Shown piece by piece: positions 23,979 through 37,900 of a DNA stretch of 64,000 nucleotides (positions within the stretch are counted from its first letter, which is position 1; every line of letters starts with the position of its first letter). The notes under the pieces were generated by a model that worked only from the letters and a program-made list of their open reading frames with translations, was not told where the DNA came from and made no database searches. Origin of the DNA: Polydactylus sextarius (Eukaryota; Chordata; Actinopteri; Polynemidae); the NCBI GenBank assembly GCA_016801845.1, contig CM028922.1, positions 2,881,001-2,945,000 of the forward strand, written 5' to 3'. The position numbers were made by a program, and so were the translations under genes.

Positions 23979-25884
23979 CATCACTCAAGAAGTGCACTTT
24001 TCCTGTCATTGCCAGGTAATCAGCCGAAGGCGTCTCTATCTGCAGAGACCATGATATGCGAGTATGCATCTCGCAATTAGCATGGAAAATTTTGCTAGCT
24101 TCTAGGAGCAGGTGCAAATTGCACAGGTGTGATAAAATGAAGGTTCAGGCAGGAAGGAGAGAATTGGTTTGAATAGATTTTACAGAAAGCAGATGAAATC
24201 TGATGGAACTACAAAAACATATGTGATGTACGACAGCAGCAGTAATTCGCTTTTCTTAAAAAAAGATAAGAGAAAAAACCAAAACAACAGGCCAGTTTAT
24301 GAGGCCAGACAAAAGGAAGGATGGGTATTACACCGCTACTTTCACTGAGTGGAAATGGTGCCCTACTGATTAGATACTTATTGAGTGCATTTGATTGCAG
24401 TTACCTCGAGACTCTAGCAAGACTCTTTCTTTTACAAATCTTTCAACAAAGATTATTAGCTCTATTACAATTTCATGAGACGTCTAACAGACAAACAAAT
24501 ACATTTTATTGGACCGAGCTGTTTCTTTTCCAGCATCATAGCACAGTGTTGTCTCTTCTCTTTTTCTCTCTCTCTTTTTTTATCATCAGACTGAATCTTT
24601 ACAGTTGTGACATGCAACATATATACCAGCAGGTTCCAGATGAAGTGTGGATGGAACCACAGACAGATTTCCTTAAACGTTCAACACAGCCAAAACAAAA
24701 ACAAGGGTTTGTCAGTAAATTTTGGATTTTCTTCTCCATTTAACTTATGTGTTCTGTGCATGAAGTCTGTGTATGTTTTTTCAGAGCTTCCATTGCTTAT
24801 CTACAGAGTCTTGGGGCTGCCATTGTGTTTGACTAGTTTAAACCTGTCGTGTGTATAACCCTGCAAGAGACCTGGCTTGAGTGCAAATCCCTCAACTGGC
24901 TATAGTTTGATGTAACCCGGTGTGTAGAGCTAGAGTCTGGAGGCTGAAGACCCACTGTGCCTTCCACTGCTCGAGGGCAAATGGATCAAGACAGTCTACT
25001 TTCCCTGGTTTTAAAATCCTCAAACGGTGCCTTTTTGTATCTGTCAAACAGTTCCCTGTTTGGTGTATTAGAGCTACTTCCCAACTGGTTTAGCCCCTTG
25101 GACCTCTGGGATACACTACGCTCTTAGTTCTTTTCCTATATTAGGCTATAGATGCATCAGTCATCCCTACAAATTCTTTTAAGATGATACAAAGCCCCTT
25201 TTAGCTGATTGTAGTTCTCCATTAAATAGCAAAAAGCTATTTAATGGCTATTCAGTGTTCCAAAGTGTCAAAACCTCATGGTGTGTGGGAGAAGACAGGG
25301 AGATAAAGTCCAGAAAACACACGTATCAGTGCTTCTGTTTGATTAAATTTGATCAGGTCCCCCCCCCAAAAAAATTCCCCATGCGTTCAAATGTAAAGTT
25401 CAAATAATCTGTTTGGATTTCAAACAAACGTATTTGTTTTTGTACCATGTACGCTCCAGAAATCCTGCTTCACAGCAATATACTTCACAAAGGTCTGACC
25501 CTGATGACATCCAGCAGACAGATCATGTGCCTGTGTTTATCCAAGCGCAACTATTGTGACCTCCAGGCAGAACAGAACAGATGAAGAGGATATTATGGTT
25601 ATTTTTTTTACAAAAAAGTATCGATGTATAGTGCAGTGTGTGAGCGAGAGAGAGAATAAATAAAAGACAAACACGGGAAAGTGAGATAAAGGTTGAGCGT
25701 GTTTTTCTGTGCGTACTGTATTTGTGCATAGATAGACCCTCATCATCTCTCTGTGATTACGGGCGCATTTCTCCACAAACAGCATGTGACTTATCAGAGA
25801 GAGCCAGGTTTTCAGAGGGCTGACAGTTTAGGGAGAACTGCCATGGGATAAGTCTCAATCCTCACTCAACCATCACTCTCTCAT

Positions 25885-25950
25885 CCTTCTCTCTCTCTCA
25901 CACACACACACGCACACACTGATATATGTGCACATACACACATACACACC
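25885..25950. repeat. (CT)n/(CA)n compound microsatellite
   Basis: CT repeats pass into CA repeats and then into irregular CATACACA units. Confidence 0.85.
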
Positions 25951-26384
25951 TGTGCAAACATAGATGCAGAACCCCGAGGGCAAACCCTGACTACTGATTC
26001 TCGGAGCTGCTCTGCTGAGATCTCAAGGCTTTCTATCTTTCCTACAACCTAAAACTGATAAAAGACGACCATTGCTTCTGATGATGTGCCTTTGGAGCCG
26101 CAGAAAAATGTAAACAGTTAGTGTTAAAAAAACGACAGGTCTCATGGGAAGATTGTGAGTATAATCTACACTTGTGTACAGAAATAATGCTTTTCAAAAT
26201 AGAGACAAGGAGGAACGGGAAAAACTTTAAAGGGAAAACATGATTATAGATAAGATTAAATAAAAGGCAAGAAACACATAGTCTCCAGACAATAACAATA
26301 AGAAAACACATGTTAATTTGAACAGAAACCATTTCTATTATGCATCTCTGTGAGTGTATATGTGTATAACTGTACACTAGTTAC

Positions 26385-26573
26385 CGGAAGGTCATTTGGA
26401 ATATCTGCCCCAAGTTGACTTCCTGGGTTTTGTTGTTGTATCCGTGCAGCATCTCACCAAACAGAGTGACATTGAAGTGGACATCCTGCCTTGGGCATTT
26501 TGGACCCTCACAGTTATCTGACAGAAGGAGGCAGGACCGCCCATCGCCTGCCAGTTTGTACTCCTGCACGCAC
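26385..26573 (-). CDS. astn2: astn2 exon between EGF-3 and MACPF
   Basis: 189-nt exon, phase 2 to phase 2. The acceptor ends GTGCTCAG at 26574 and the donor is TTCCG|GTAACT. It encodes CVQEYKLAGDGRSC, the last cysteines of EGF-3, then a segment with EGPKC, NVTLFGEMLHGYNNKTQ and GQIFQMTF. Two N-glycosylation sequons are visible (NVT and NKT), the second conserved in position with mammalian ASTN2 as I recall it. Confidence 0.96.
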
Positions 26574-28793
26574 CTGAGCACAACGGAAAAAGCTGTCAAC
26601 ACAAGGTTTAATCAGCAAACAGCCATGTCAATATCTTAACCCCTTTTTTCTTTATAAATTAGGTTTAAATATGACTAAACTACAAAAGTAATTAAGTGTT
26701 GTGGTAAACATAATGTCGACTATTTAAGTATTTGGCAAGTTGATGCAGAGCAAATAAATCAGTTTTTTTCAAAATATCTGATTTTGTATTACAACATCCG
26801 GCATCGTTCCACTTGTTAAAGGCAGGAAACAGCATGTTTATTCATATTTAACAAAAGATCTTTCCCTAACATTAACCAAAGCATTTGTCTAAATGTACCC
26901 ACACACGAAACAGGGATGAAATGAGCGCACTGGTCTGTGGAGTCATCCCACTTTGTATGCCCTCCATCAACCTCAACCTTACAAATTCGCTGTTTTTGCA
27001 CTTTAGTTGCATAAAATCACAATTTCTAGGAAACAAAGTTGTTGTTTTTTGTTTTTTGTCAGTCCTGCAATGTGCACATCGCCACTCTGTGGACACTACC
27101 CTCCCGGCTAAAACTAACAAGCACGTATTCTTGTTGTGTCATAGTGTTAATTGGCACTTTACACTTTTTCTTTTAACAAGCCAGCTCTTATATAGGCTTG
27201 CTGAAAATGCAAAGCAATAGTTAGTGTTGAGACTGCAGACAAAGGCACTCTCCTGAAAACACTCTTAAAAACAAATTCCAATGGGGCAGGATTCAGCAGA
27301 CCATATAATCAGTCACAAATTATCATATCTCTCCATTTAATTGTACGATCCTCCCTTACAGATGAGGTTGAGTATCTGTTGCTGTTTGCTGCCGCTGAGG
27401 TTTGGGCTCACGCAGTTGATTGTGTCTCAGCTCCTCAGTTGGAACAAGGACGTTGCCTGAAAATTTGACAGACCTGGTGGTGCAATGTCGTGTTACATGA
27501 CGTCAAAAATCTATTTCCTCTTTTTCCGACAGACTGAGACCAATCTAGTTGATACATTTAGATCCTTGGACTGAATGAATCATAGCTTGATTTGTGTCAC
27601 TGTGAATATACCAATATTGAAAAGTGGGTCCAGTTCATTGTACTTAGTGGGTCTAGCAAAGTGGACAAGTTGCCAAGTCTTAGTTGCATTTGGATATTAC
27701 CCTGTTCACCCATAGTGTAAGGGAACCTAATGTAAAAAATATGCCTTACCATACTGTAGACCTGACAAATCTCGGGGAGAATTAGGATATCCTGCACCTG
27801 TCATACTGATCCCTCTTTTAAGTTTCCAGTTGCCAGAAACCCAAAAGTTGTCAGAAGTTGCATAAATGCAAGCGTACATAGTTTCTTTGTGTCAGTCACT
27901 GCAGCACTGGGCCCACAAACTAAACCAATGTTACTCAGGCTTCACTTGTTTTCCAGGTCATCATCTACAAATCCTCCACATGCTTGGAAGTATCTAGATT
28001 ACAAAACAGAACCTATGGTCTCTAATTATAAATCCTATCAAGGATGACAGATGTTAAAATAGAGCTAGCACAGAGTGCAATTGGTAAATATGAAAAACAA
28101 ATCTTGGTTCGTGATTTTAAACAGCCTGAATTCACTGATACATCCTACGCGGTGTATAAGAGTAGCATGGTTTTATATAATGGTGAGGAACATGACTTCT
28201 TATTAAATGTTAGACCCTTTAGCAAAAAAAAAAAAATAAACAAAAAATACTTGAAACTGTTGAAATGCCACAGTGCAACATCATTGGTGACCAGCTGCCT
28301 AGCCTTTCATGGCCACAGAATAACCTTTTTCAAATGGAAACTCCCTGAAGATTTACTGAGCCATGTGATACAATCTAGTTCTAGGGCAGGTGCTAAAAAA
28401 AAAAGCTTCCCTGGCCGACAACATAAAGTATAGCTTGGTGGAACATGTGTGGGATGAGGCAGAGGGTGTTCACAGAGCGAATGTATCGCTGAATAATGTG
28501 CAGGAGGTGCAGCGAGCACGCTTCAAGATTCAGGTATAATCCCTGAATCACCTTTTGAGCTCCTGCACTGAACAATTTTAATCTTCTATTCTAACAAGAG
28601 TGGGACCTGTACATGCGTATATATACTGTACTTGTGTGTGCTTACCTGTATTTGTGCTATTTTATCAGTTTACATGTGTGAAAGGTATTTGCCAATGAAT
28701 TTCTAGATTGAAATATCACTCATGAAGCCTCTGTCATGAGACACCTTTATTTCCATCCTTTAGGCACTTTAAAATATTTTACTGTATTCTCAC
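26574..28793 (-). other. astn2: astn2 intron, 2.2 kb
   Basis: Phase-2 intron with donor GTGAGA at 28793. It has no repeats beyond short A runs (about 28224 and 28396). A plus-strand open frame at 28044-28433 shows no recognisable protein features. Confidence 0.85.
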
Positions 28794-28960
28794 CCACAAA
28801 ACATAAGCACGTTGCTGGAACTGGGGTCATCTTCGAGGGGCACAAGCTGTTGAAGACACAGCTGTTCACAGCCTCCATTGAAGCCATCCGTGCAGTCGAT
28901 GCCCCTGGAGTAGTCATAGCAACCTGAGCCATCTTTCATTGGCCTCAGCCCCTCAGGACA
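28794..28960 (-). CDS. astn2: astn2 exon, EGF-3
   Basis: 167-nt exon, phase 0 to phase 2. The acceptor TTTTCTTGCAG ends at 28961, preceded on the transcript strand by a long pyrimidine tract; the donor is TGTGG|GTGAGA. It opens with CPEGLRPMKDGSGC, closing EGF-2, then encodes EGF-3 (IDCTDGFNGGCEQLCLQQ) and ends in LMFCG. The cysteine spacing is typical of an EGF-like domain. Confidence 0.97.
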
Positions 28961-31900
28961 CTGCAAGAAAAGCGAGACAGCGAAGGAAGGAGAGGTAGGT
29001 GGGAGGGAGACATGGAGAGAGGGTGAGGAGGAAGGCATAGATTAGGGAGAGAGAAGAAGAGAGTCAGGCACAGAGGTCAGCGTGTGAATTTTAATCAGGA
29101 TCAGGCGGCTGAGAGGACACACACACACACACAAAAAAGAGAGTAAGATTGGAAAGATGTGAGAGAAGAAGAGGGCAGTTAAAAAAAGGAGGGAGGCACT
29201 CAAACAAAGAGGAATGAAATTCAAGTCGATACAGAGGTCTGCTGTGCTCTCCTGGTGAGAATTCACACTGACAGGAGGAAAAAAGCATCAGGTGAGTCCA
29301 TGTTTACACCTTCCCCCGGCCAGTGAAAAGTGTAACAAATGAGAGGGAATTTAAGTGTGTGGTGAGCTGCTGTCCTTTTCAAATTGAAGAGGAAAAAGGG
29401 GAAATAATCAACTTCTTACGTGTAGTAAATACGTGGTGTTGGTGGAGCAGAAATATCTGGATTTCATTCATACATAAAAACCTTGAAATGACATTAAGGG
29501 CAATGAGACTTAAAGTAAAACAACGATCTCCACGCACATCAGCCACCTGATGGAGAACAATGTGTCCAAAATCCTAACATCAGAGTGACTAATTTATGAT
29601 ACAACTTTTTGATTTATTGACTGTTTTCATTTTTTTTTTTAATATATATAAATTAATTGTTTTCCTCCGGCATTAGAAATAATAATTAAACTTAAATTCA
29701 GCGACAGCAGATAGATTCTATAACAAAGCTGGACCCCATTAAAAATGTAATTTTACTTACCATAATAACTTGTAGACTTAATGGCTTACTGTTTATGATT
29801 TGGGTTGCATTATCCATCTCAGATGCAAACAAAAGACTGTTACACAAATAATACAAAGAGGTTACACTTGATGCACTTTTCTGCTGGCTCAGATTATGTG
29901 TTGGAGGCGACGAGAATACTGATGAGAAGCACTATTGATGAGTGTTGTCATTTAATTGTCACAGACTTCAATTTATGTTTATTTAATATTATAATGTGCA
30001 AATAGAAAAGGCGCAACTGATTATCAGAATTAAATATTAACATGTAAAAGCTTTGGCTCTACAATAGTTTGATTTGTTTATTTATTTATTACTTTACTTT
30101 TCCTACTTTACTTAAAGCCATAAGCATTCTTTGTCATTCTGTATTTCATTTAAGAGATAATTTCTTTTTATCATAACTCATTCCTTGTGATGGTTACTCA
30201 ACACTGATTTTATGGTGTAAAAGAGAAAAGAGAAAAAGGAAAGCGCTTTGCGCAGTGTGCACTGCAGGGCAGGAGGCGCTGCCAACTCCAAGATAAACAT
30301 GTAATCAGAGAAGAAACACACAGAAAAGATAGACAGCACACTCGACCTGCAAACAGATCATCGTGTAACTTTCAGTGACACTGACAAGACTCGATTTTAT
30401 GTCTGCATTACTTGGCGTTAATGTTGTTTAGTTTGAAACGTATAGCACACTATGGTTTTTTTTTTTTTTTTTCAGTGTTTTTTTCAGTTAGGCCAGTTTA
30501 GCACCATCAAGCTAGAGGATTGAGCAAGAAACAAGTCTATAGAGGATCTGTCTTAAATAAAGAAAAAAAGAAAAAGAAATATTCTGTGGATAGAGAAACA
30601 GACTTTTCTTTATGAAAAAAAAGCTGGGAAAAAAAACATGTTTTTTTTTTTTTTTTTTTGGCATTTTCACTATTTTGACTGTAGAAACGGGACAGTGTAC
30701 AAATTCATCTCTGACAACAAATCTGACAAAACTTGAATGTCAGTATATTTTGCTCTGCAAGTTCCCTGAGATGTGAGGTAAACAAATTAAGATTTTCCTT
30801 TCTAATAAACCTTGAGTCACAAAAGCAATTAAAGGCCTCATTTGGTGGGTTTTAATAAAGGTGGTGTAATACAGGACAGGGGAAATTAAAGGAAGGAAAT
30901 CAAATCAGAAAGAAACAAGACCAAATTGAAATGAAAAAGTTGATTCAGCTCAAGCCAAAAACAGCTAAAAATGACCGAGATTCAGGGAAATTTTAACTGT
31001 TAAATGTTCACCGATGTAAATAAGTCACCTCCTCATTCAGCACTTTAATGATTACAAGTGACAAAACGTTTCAACCAGGTTAAACTATCTATCCATGTCT
31101 GCCTAAAACTTGTGTTTTATTTTAAATGTGCAACCTCTAAAGACTCCATTGCTCCTGGAGCAGCAGCCGCTCTCTGGTTATAAAGGTTTTATTAGAAAAT
31201 TATCAAGCACAAGCTTTTAATGCAGACAGGGAACAAACTGGAGAGATAACAGGTGAACAAGCTGAGGACACCCTTTAAACTTGCTCAATTATTTCTTTCA
31301 ACATCTGGAAGACCCTCACACTCACGTCAGGCTTTAATTCTTTTCACACAAAGGTTGTAACACTGAAATGAGGTTACGTCAGCCACGTCTTTGCTCTGCT
31401 GTCAGAATTTCATGATTTTACAGAAAATGTTGATGGATGGCGTTTTTGATCTCCAAGGAGAGACACTGTCAAACACTAAAAAAAAAAAAGAATAAATGTG
31501 CAATGAACATAATGCATTATTCACACGTTTGTTCCGGACAAACTCCCATATGTTCAGCATTCAATAGAAAAGCTCTCAGGTCTCGGGTACATTAACTGTG
31601 TATCATGAATGTAATGGTAACTTCCCCAACAGAACAAGAGCGGGGCCATTCATCAAACTGAGGCAGAGCCATGGGAATAGCGGTCTGTAATTCAGAATTG
31701 TCATGCAGCACTCTGCGGTTGAATGAAAGGACTTAAGGTTAGCCATTAGCTCAGCCCACTAGCTACTTGCTCTCTCTGTTCAGACAACTCTCTGAAGACA
31801 TGCGGCCTGGGGAGGAGGAGGATTTGCATTTCAGATAAATGAATTTCACTCAGATGGTCTGTGGTGCTTCAGCACAATGAGAACAGGCCAAGAGTTCGAC

Positions 31901-34900
31901 ACGAGTTCGAGACTTTTACAGGAAACACAAATATAACTTTATCGTCTGCAATGCCGTTATATAATGAGAATTACGACTATAATTAATGTCTTGGCAGCTG
32001 AGCATTCATTGGAAACACATTATATTCTGAAAATTGAATGACTACATAGTATTTAATACATCAAATATGTAAAAGAAGCAGAAAAAAATAGAAACATGAA
32101 TGTAACAAAAACAAAAATGCAGATGTGTTTTTGTGTGTTAACAAATTTCCAAGTTCAATCACAAATAATTAATAGCTTCAACAAATAGATCAAATGTGAT
32201 GGATTGGATGTTTAGATATAATTTTCTTCTTGCTTCCTTAACACAATAACGTGTGCAGCATCTCTGAATGCAGCAATATGAAGGTAACATAAAACACTGA
32301 GGGTTGATTTTACACGATGTGTTCTCCTGGGGCTGCTACAAATGAGAACTTTATGACACCATTAAGTACCAGAGTGATGGGTATTTCACTCTTGACTATA
32401 CTTGGGGGATTAAAAGTACAAGGTAAGCAGGTTTGAAGAAATGAAAGAAAAATGAAATGCATCAAAAATAACTGCAAATATATCTCCCAACATATTATAT
32501 ACTCCGCATAGATCAGCCCTACAAATTAAAGTTCATACATCCAGAATGAATGCTTTTCATTTTGCTAATCACCCATTAGTGCCCACAGCTTTAATCAGGA
32601 ACTCAGCATAATCTATTGAGAAGTCTGTCTCTAAGCAATCATATCAAATAAGATGCTAGATGTTCATACTTAGTGCCTATCGCACGTCTGGAAAGAAAAA
32701 GAAAAGAAAAGATATCAGAGAGTGAACAATCCCTGATCAAAGATTTATGTATTTCACACTTCTGGAAATGGCACCAGAATGTGATTTGGGAAATGATGTA
32801 AACATTTAAGACTTGAGAAATGAAGATGATAAAGGAAAAGTTTTTTCCTTAATATCTTTTTAAGGAAGTTGTGTGCTGAGTTTTTCACAAACAACACACA
32901 TATTAAAAAAAGTCTTTGAAACGGTGCAGCTGTAAATCACACTGACAGGCGGAGGGGAAAAAAAAATCAAATACCCTAAAAGCATATTTGACAGCCTAAT
33001 CTGGTTTAGAGGTGGCAGAGATGCATGCCCTGCAGCTGCACTGCTGTTCACATGGGTTAAATTAGGCACAACAGTTTTATTGCTGCAAGAGCAAAAAAAA
33101 AAAAAAACCTGGGTGCACAGTCCCCAGCTGTTTGCTCATCATATTCATGTGAATTCATACTTAATCTTCAGTGAGAAAATACACAGTTGTCTCTTAGCTC
33201 TTGGGAACAGTGTTCCCCAAATGCAAAAAAAGAATCTTTTTAAGATAAATCTACTTGCCCATTTTTTGTTCCTTCTTTTAATTTTGATCTTCACATACAT
33301 ATGCAAACAAACAGTAAATTTGGATGAAAGCACGTTAAAAAGACATACTGCCTTGTTGTATTTCACACAGGATTCGCCCTCTAACACGATCACGCTCTGA
33401 TTTAATATTGAGCTGTAAAAATCTGCATGTATATGCTAATCAGAATGTGTCCACGCTACGTTATGGGGATTGACTGTGTTTACAGGCTATTTTGTCTTGA
33501 TTTGTCATCTGCTTTTCTTTGGTGGTGACAACACAACAGATGACATTGAGAGCAGAGGATTGCTTTGTCCTGCGACTCCACCAGACTCTGCTGCTCTCAA
33601 CTCAGCTTGATCACCGAAGGCATTTAAGGACTGCTGTTATTTGCTTCCTTTGATGATGAAGACAACAGACACGTGGTCTTTTAACAATGAGTTATCTTTG
33701 TTTATGTCAGGAGAGAAAAAAAATACAGAAACGATAAACACCGGTAATGGACACAGTTGATACATGGATTTTGCTGAAATAAACCTCTGAGGCTGAGATT
33801 CTGTTTATGAAGATAAAAGACAGATTATACAAACACAAACCCTTTCAGATATCAGCACAGGTTATTATAAAAAAATAGCAATGATGTACTACAACTTACT
33901 GCAAAATGTGAGCAATAAATATATTTCTGCCCCATGATATCGTAATCTTGCCACAAAAAAATAACTGATATAATCTGTTTTCTTCTCCATGCAGGTCCAC
34001 CTATAGGTTTATAAAATTATTACAGAGAAGAGGGAATTCAAACACCTTTTTTTAAGCATATTAAAGCTGTTAGTTAGGAATAAAGCCTGTGTGATTTAAT
34101 TCTTTCTCTCTCAATCCATTTAATGTTTGCTTTGTTTTGGAACTGAGCCATTTAATCGACTGATTCCGATTAAAAAAAAAATTGAATAATGCATAAGATG
34201 TTGGACCCACAGTGAGGGGAATGTGCCCCCATAAATTAGGGGATTATAGTACAATTACAACAGAAAACAAAAGGGGAGCCTCAGTCATTCACTGTTGCTG
34301 GGCATTTAATAATTTTGTCTATTGAAAAGCATTGGATAATCAGGGACATGTTTTAATTTGATTACATTAATACATAAATATGTCTATGTTTTGCTTTTAA
34401 TGTTATTCTGCAGATATTTGTTAAAAAAAAATTCCTCAGAAGACTTGACTATGAACTGTATTCCATTGTGCACAGACCTTAATTCTCATCCTTGACTGTG
34501 GCGGTTTAATGCAGATCTCTGTGGTACACTAAATGACACACTTGATCCAGTGTTTAACCAACACTCTCGGACTGAAAGGATGAAAGAATTATTACAATGT
34601 GTTTGCTTTAAAGCATAAAGCATTGAAATTCAGCGGTAATGAGGTAAACTGAGCTGTGCTGTGCAGCAGAGCAAAGGGAGTCATGATCCTCAGCTGCCAG
34701 GAACACAGGACTGTGGGGACATGGGGGGAGGAGGCTGAGTAGAGGGATTAGAGGGTTTGTATAAAACTTTTGTTTAGGTAAAGTTGCCATTTTGCCTCTC
34801 TGCTCAGTCTTTATGCAAACCAGAGGCAACAAACTGAAATCTGGCTTCATACTGACAACTCATCATTTAACTCCTGACTTTTGGAGTGTGTCACGGATTT

Positions 34901-37900
34901 TTAATAAACTCTTGCTTACCGAGACAGTATACAAGTGCCCTAAATTGAGAACGGAGACAACAATATCTGTCCCACTCTAAACTGGTATAAACTACTGAAA
35001 TTTGACAGGACAAAATGAAAGTTTCTGTTGGCGCCTGAAGTTTAAAAATACATCTTTGCCAACCCAGTATCCAAACAACTTCAGCAGAGATGTCCCAAAA
35101 GGGACATCAACTGATGAAGGATATGCCACTAATATCCTACCATCTGCTCAGCCTCTGAGTACTTCCATTAGGAAGACAGATACTGTAGCTGAATACAACA
35201 ATGTGCCATAAAGAAAAACATTTCACCGTTCCCTAAAAGCACAGAAAGCACAATATGCCGCAGTTGTCAACCTTAAACTTTAAAAATGGCAAGCCACCAG
35301 GAAAAACCATGTTTACAGAGTTCTGAACTTCACCAAGCAGCCCCGGGAGGGTTGACAGAGTGCATCAGTAATACCCTTTTCACACACAAACACATGGTAC
35401 ATTGACCACAGGTTCAGTGAGAATTTGGCTGTTCATTCCACACCACTGGCTAAATGTTGGATTGTTGCTATTCACACAGCTCACACTGGCTCAGTGAAGT
35501 TTCCTACTGACTGGTGGTTATATATTCATAACAACAATCACCGAAAGAGGCCAACGAAAAGTTGTAAATTCAGTACGATGAGCATCTTTATCATCATCAT
35601 CATTATTATCGCAACCAGGACACTGATTCACATTCACATTATAGATCATGGGGGTGGAGCCTCAATGGATCTGGCTTGTTCTGACACATCCCACAGATGC
35701 TGCTCAGTGTATATAGTTGTTTACACAGGACGGTGTTAAACACGGTGAAAATGGTTTGAATTATATTTCTCTAGGCATTTATATCGTATATGTATTTTTT
35801 CCTTGAACGCACACTGAAGAAAAAAAAAGATCTCTTGTTTAAATAAAGGATCTAACCAAACACTGCTCCTTTCTCTTCCCCGCCTGTTCTCTCTTTGTGT
35901 ATTTTAGTCACATCCACCATCAGTTCAGTGGAAAAAGGCGGCTATGATCATAGGAACAACAGTGAAAGCTACAGCACAAAAAACCATAACAATACGCAAG
36001 TTCACACATCACATTGCTACTGCACTGTACAAAATAACCAACCTGTGTTAGATGAGCCAAGTGATGAAAAAAAAAGGAAGGTTTTTCACAAAACAGTACC
36101 TGTCTAAAATCACTAACCTGCATTTACTCTAGCCACTGTTATAAAGTGAAGTTAGTGAGCATAAGAATAAAACACCTGTCATCTTCTCTGGCTCAGCAGC
36201 AGCAGCGAAAAGGGAGCGCATGCACGAAAACGGAATGCAATGTCTCCAAAACTTCAGCGCTGGCTCTGACTAGAATTTAATTCATTACAAATGCATTTCA
36301 GCTGTCCTAAGAGCAGTAGACAGCCTTGAGGGACCGACTGTGATAATGGATTTTAAGCCCTCGGTGTGGCACACAACTGCTCTGTGTTAGCACCCACTCT
36401 GACAGGGATGGTTAAAATAACTCCAACCCAAAGGAGTCAGAAAAGAAAATAATACCACTGCGTCTGTGATCCACTGTGTTAATCTTCAAATACTGGAGCT
36501 TTTTGTCAGTCTATTTGTCTGCACGCTAATCTGCCATGGGGCATGGGACTGTTTTGAATCACTTAATGTATACTTAACCTAAGTGTGAGTTGGCGCTAAA
36601 TCTTTTCAAGCTGGTTATAGCATTAAGTGAAGTCCACAGGAGAAATTCCATCTATTTCTCTTTGTCTTTTCTTTTCTTTTTTTGAAAGTGGTTAATTTTT
36701 GTCAGTTCTTTGATTAGGCGCTACATGCATACTGATGGTGAGCTGTGGGGGGAAAAATGTACTGTTCGCTTATGCATGTATGTGGAATTTGTTAATAAGA
36801 TATGGTGTGATATACCCACAGGCCTGACGTGAGACGGTGTTTGACAAACAATCCAAAGGCTTATTAGCACACACTCATTCATATTTCATACACTCTCTCC
36901 ACTTCTGTCCACTACCTTCCACCTCTGAGCCTCACAGGGTTTCATGGTAGTGGTGGTGAGAGTTTATTATGGAAAATTCCAGTTCAGTTTTACTCTTCCA
37001 CCCCTATATATGAGGTTAATTTCATGTAAATTCTACTGCCACTGTGCAAATACCTTAAACATAAGTGGGACCTTTGATATGGATGTAACCGAATTAATGT
37101 ATTTTCACAGCAATTTCACACAATATAAACCATTTACATAAGCTAACATCACAGCATTGGTATTTGCAGTGATAAATCATGTTAAACACAAAATATAAAA
37201 AGTTATGATATCATGGGCATGTATGTCATATAACATGTGAAGTAAAAAAAAAAGTTGCTTCTGTACGTTTAATTCTTATTTCTGCAGCTTTTAAACTATA
37301 ACAATGTTACAAAACTGACATAAAAAGGTATGAGATGCACGAAGCGCATGCATTAGTCGGGAGCCACATTTAATTGTGCTACTCAGGAGAGAGTGGCGCA
37401 GTGCACCATCGCTGTTCATGCATATTTTTAATAAATTATCCATATCGCAAGTGCAGAAGACCACCAAACAAATGTAGCAACCTAGAGTTTTTATTAAATG
37501 TTATGTAACAGTGTGATGAATATTATACTGTCAGCATGCTTGGGGCAAAAGGCAATTACCTCTATATGTAGACAAAAATCTACCTCGGACATAAAAAACA
37601 GCCACAAGCTACTAAATATGTCAAGGGTGGAAATTGTCTTGGTTCTGATGAATGATGGCGAATATGATTCAGGTTTATTAATATGGAGTAGTCGTCATGG
37701 TAACACGGTGGGAGTTAAATCGCGGAGGATGAATTTGCAGAGGGCATTGGCAGAATAACTTGATCTTTATAGAAGCGATTAAAAAGTGTCTTGCTGAACA
37801 TATTACATGTTCTACACAGTGTATGTATTTAACTCATTCTACAAGGAGCCTGAATAGGTCTGTCAGCTGAGGTATACATTACTGCTTAACAGCAGTGTCA

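Larger units (their letters stand above)
9291..26384 (-). other. astn2: astn2 intron, 17.1 kb
   Basis: Large phase-2 intron with donor GTAACT at 26384 and acceptor ending CTCAG at 9291. I found no further astn2 exon. It holds CA/TG microsatellites (12074, 15202, 16881, 25895), a TA tract inside an old dispersed repeat (13650-13935), A-rich simple sequence (13350-13398), a 14-bp inverted repeat (11688-11780), a TTAA-flanked MITE-like element (15875-16057), possible conserved islands (16160-16470, 23010-23270), a pyrimidine tract (20091-20300) and a 25-base poly(A) (23954-23978). The remainder is unremarkable AT-rich sequence. Confidence 0.85.

Noticed and set aside
28044..28433. 129-codon plus-strand open frame starting MTDVKIELAQ
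   Set aside because: It has no recognisable motifs, ends in Lys runs from A tracts, and lies in an astn2 intron on the other strand. A decayed repeat remains possible but unsupported.
35425..35739. 104-codon plus-strand open frame with Ile/His repeats
   Set aside because: It is low complexity (ATC/ATT runs), with no homology recognised and no promoter or splice context.
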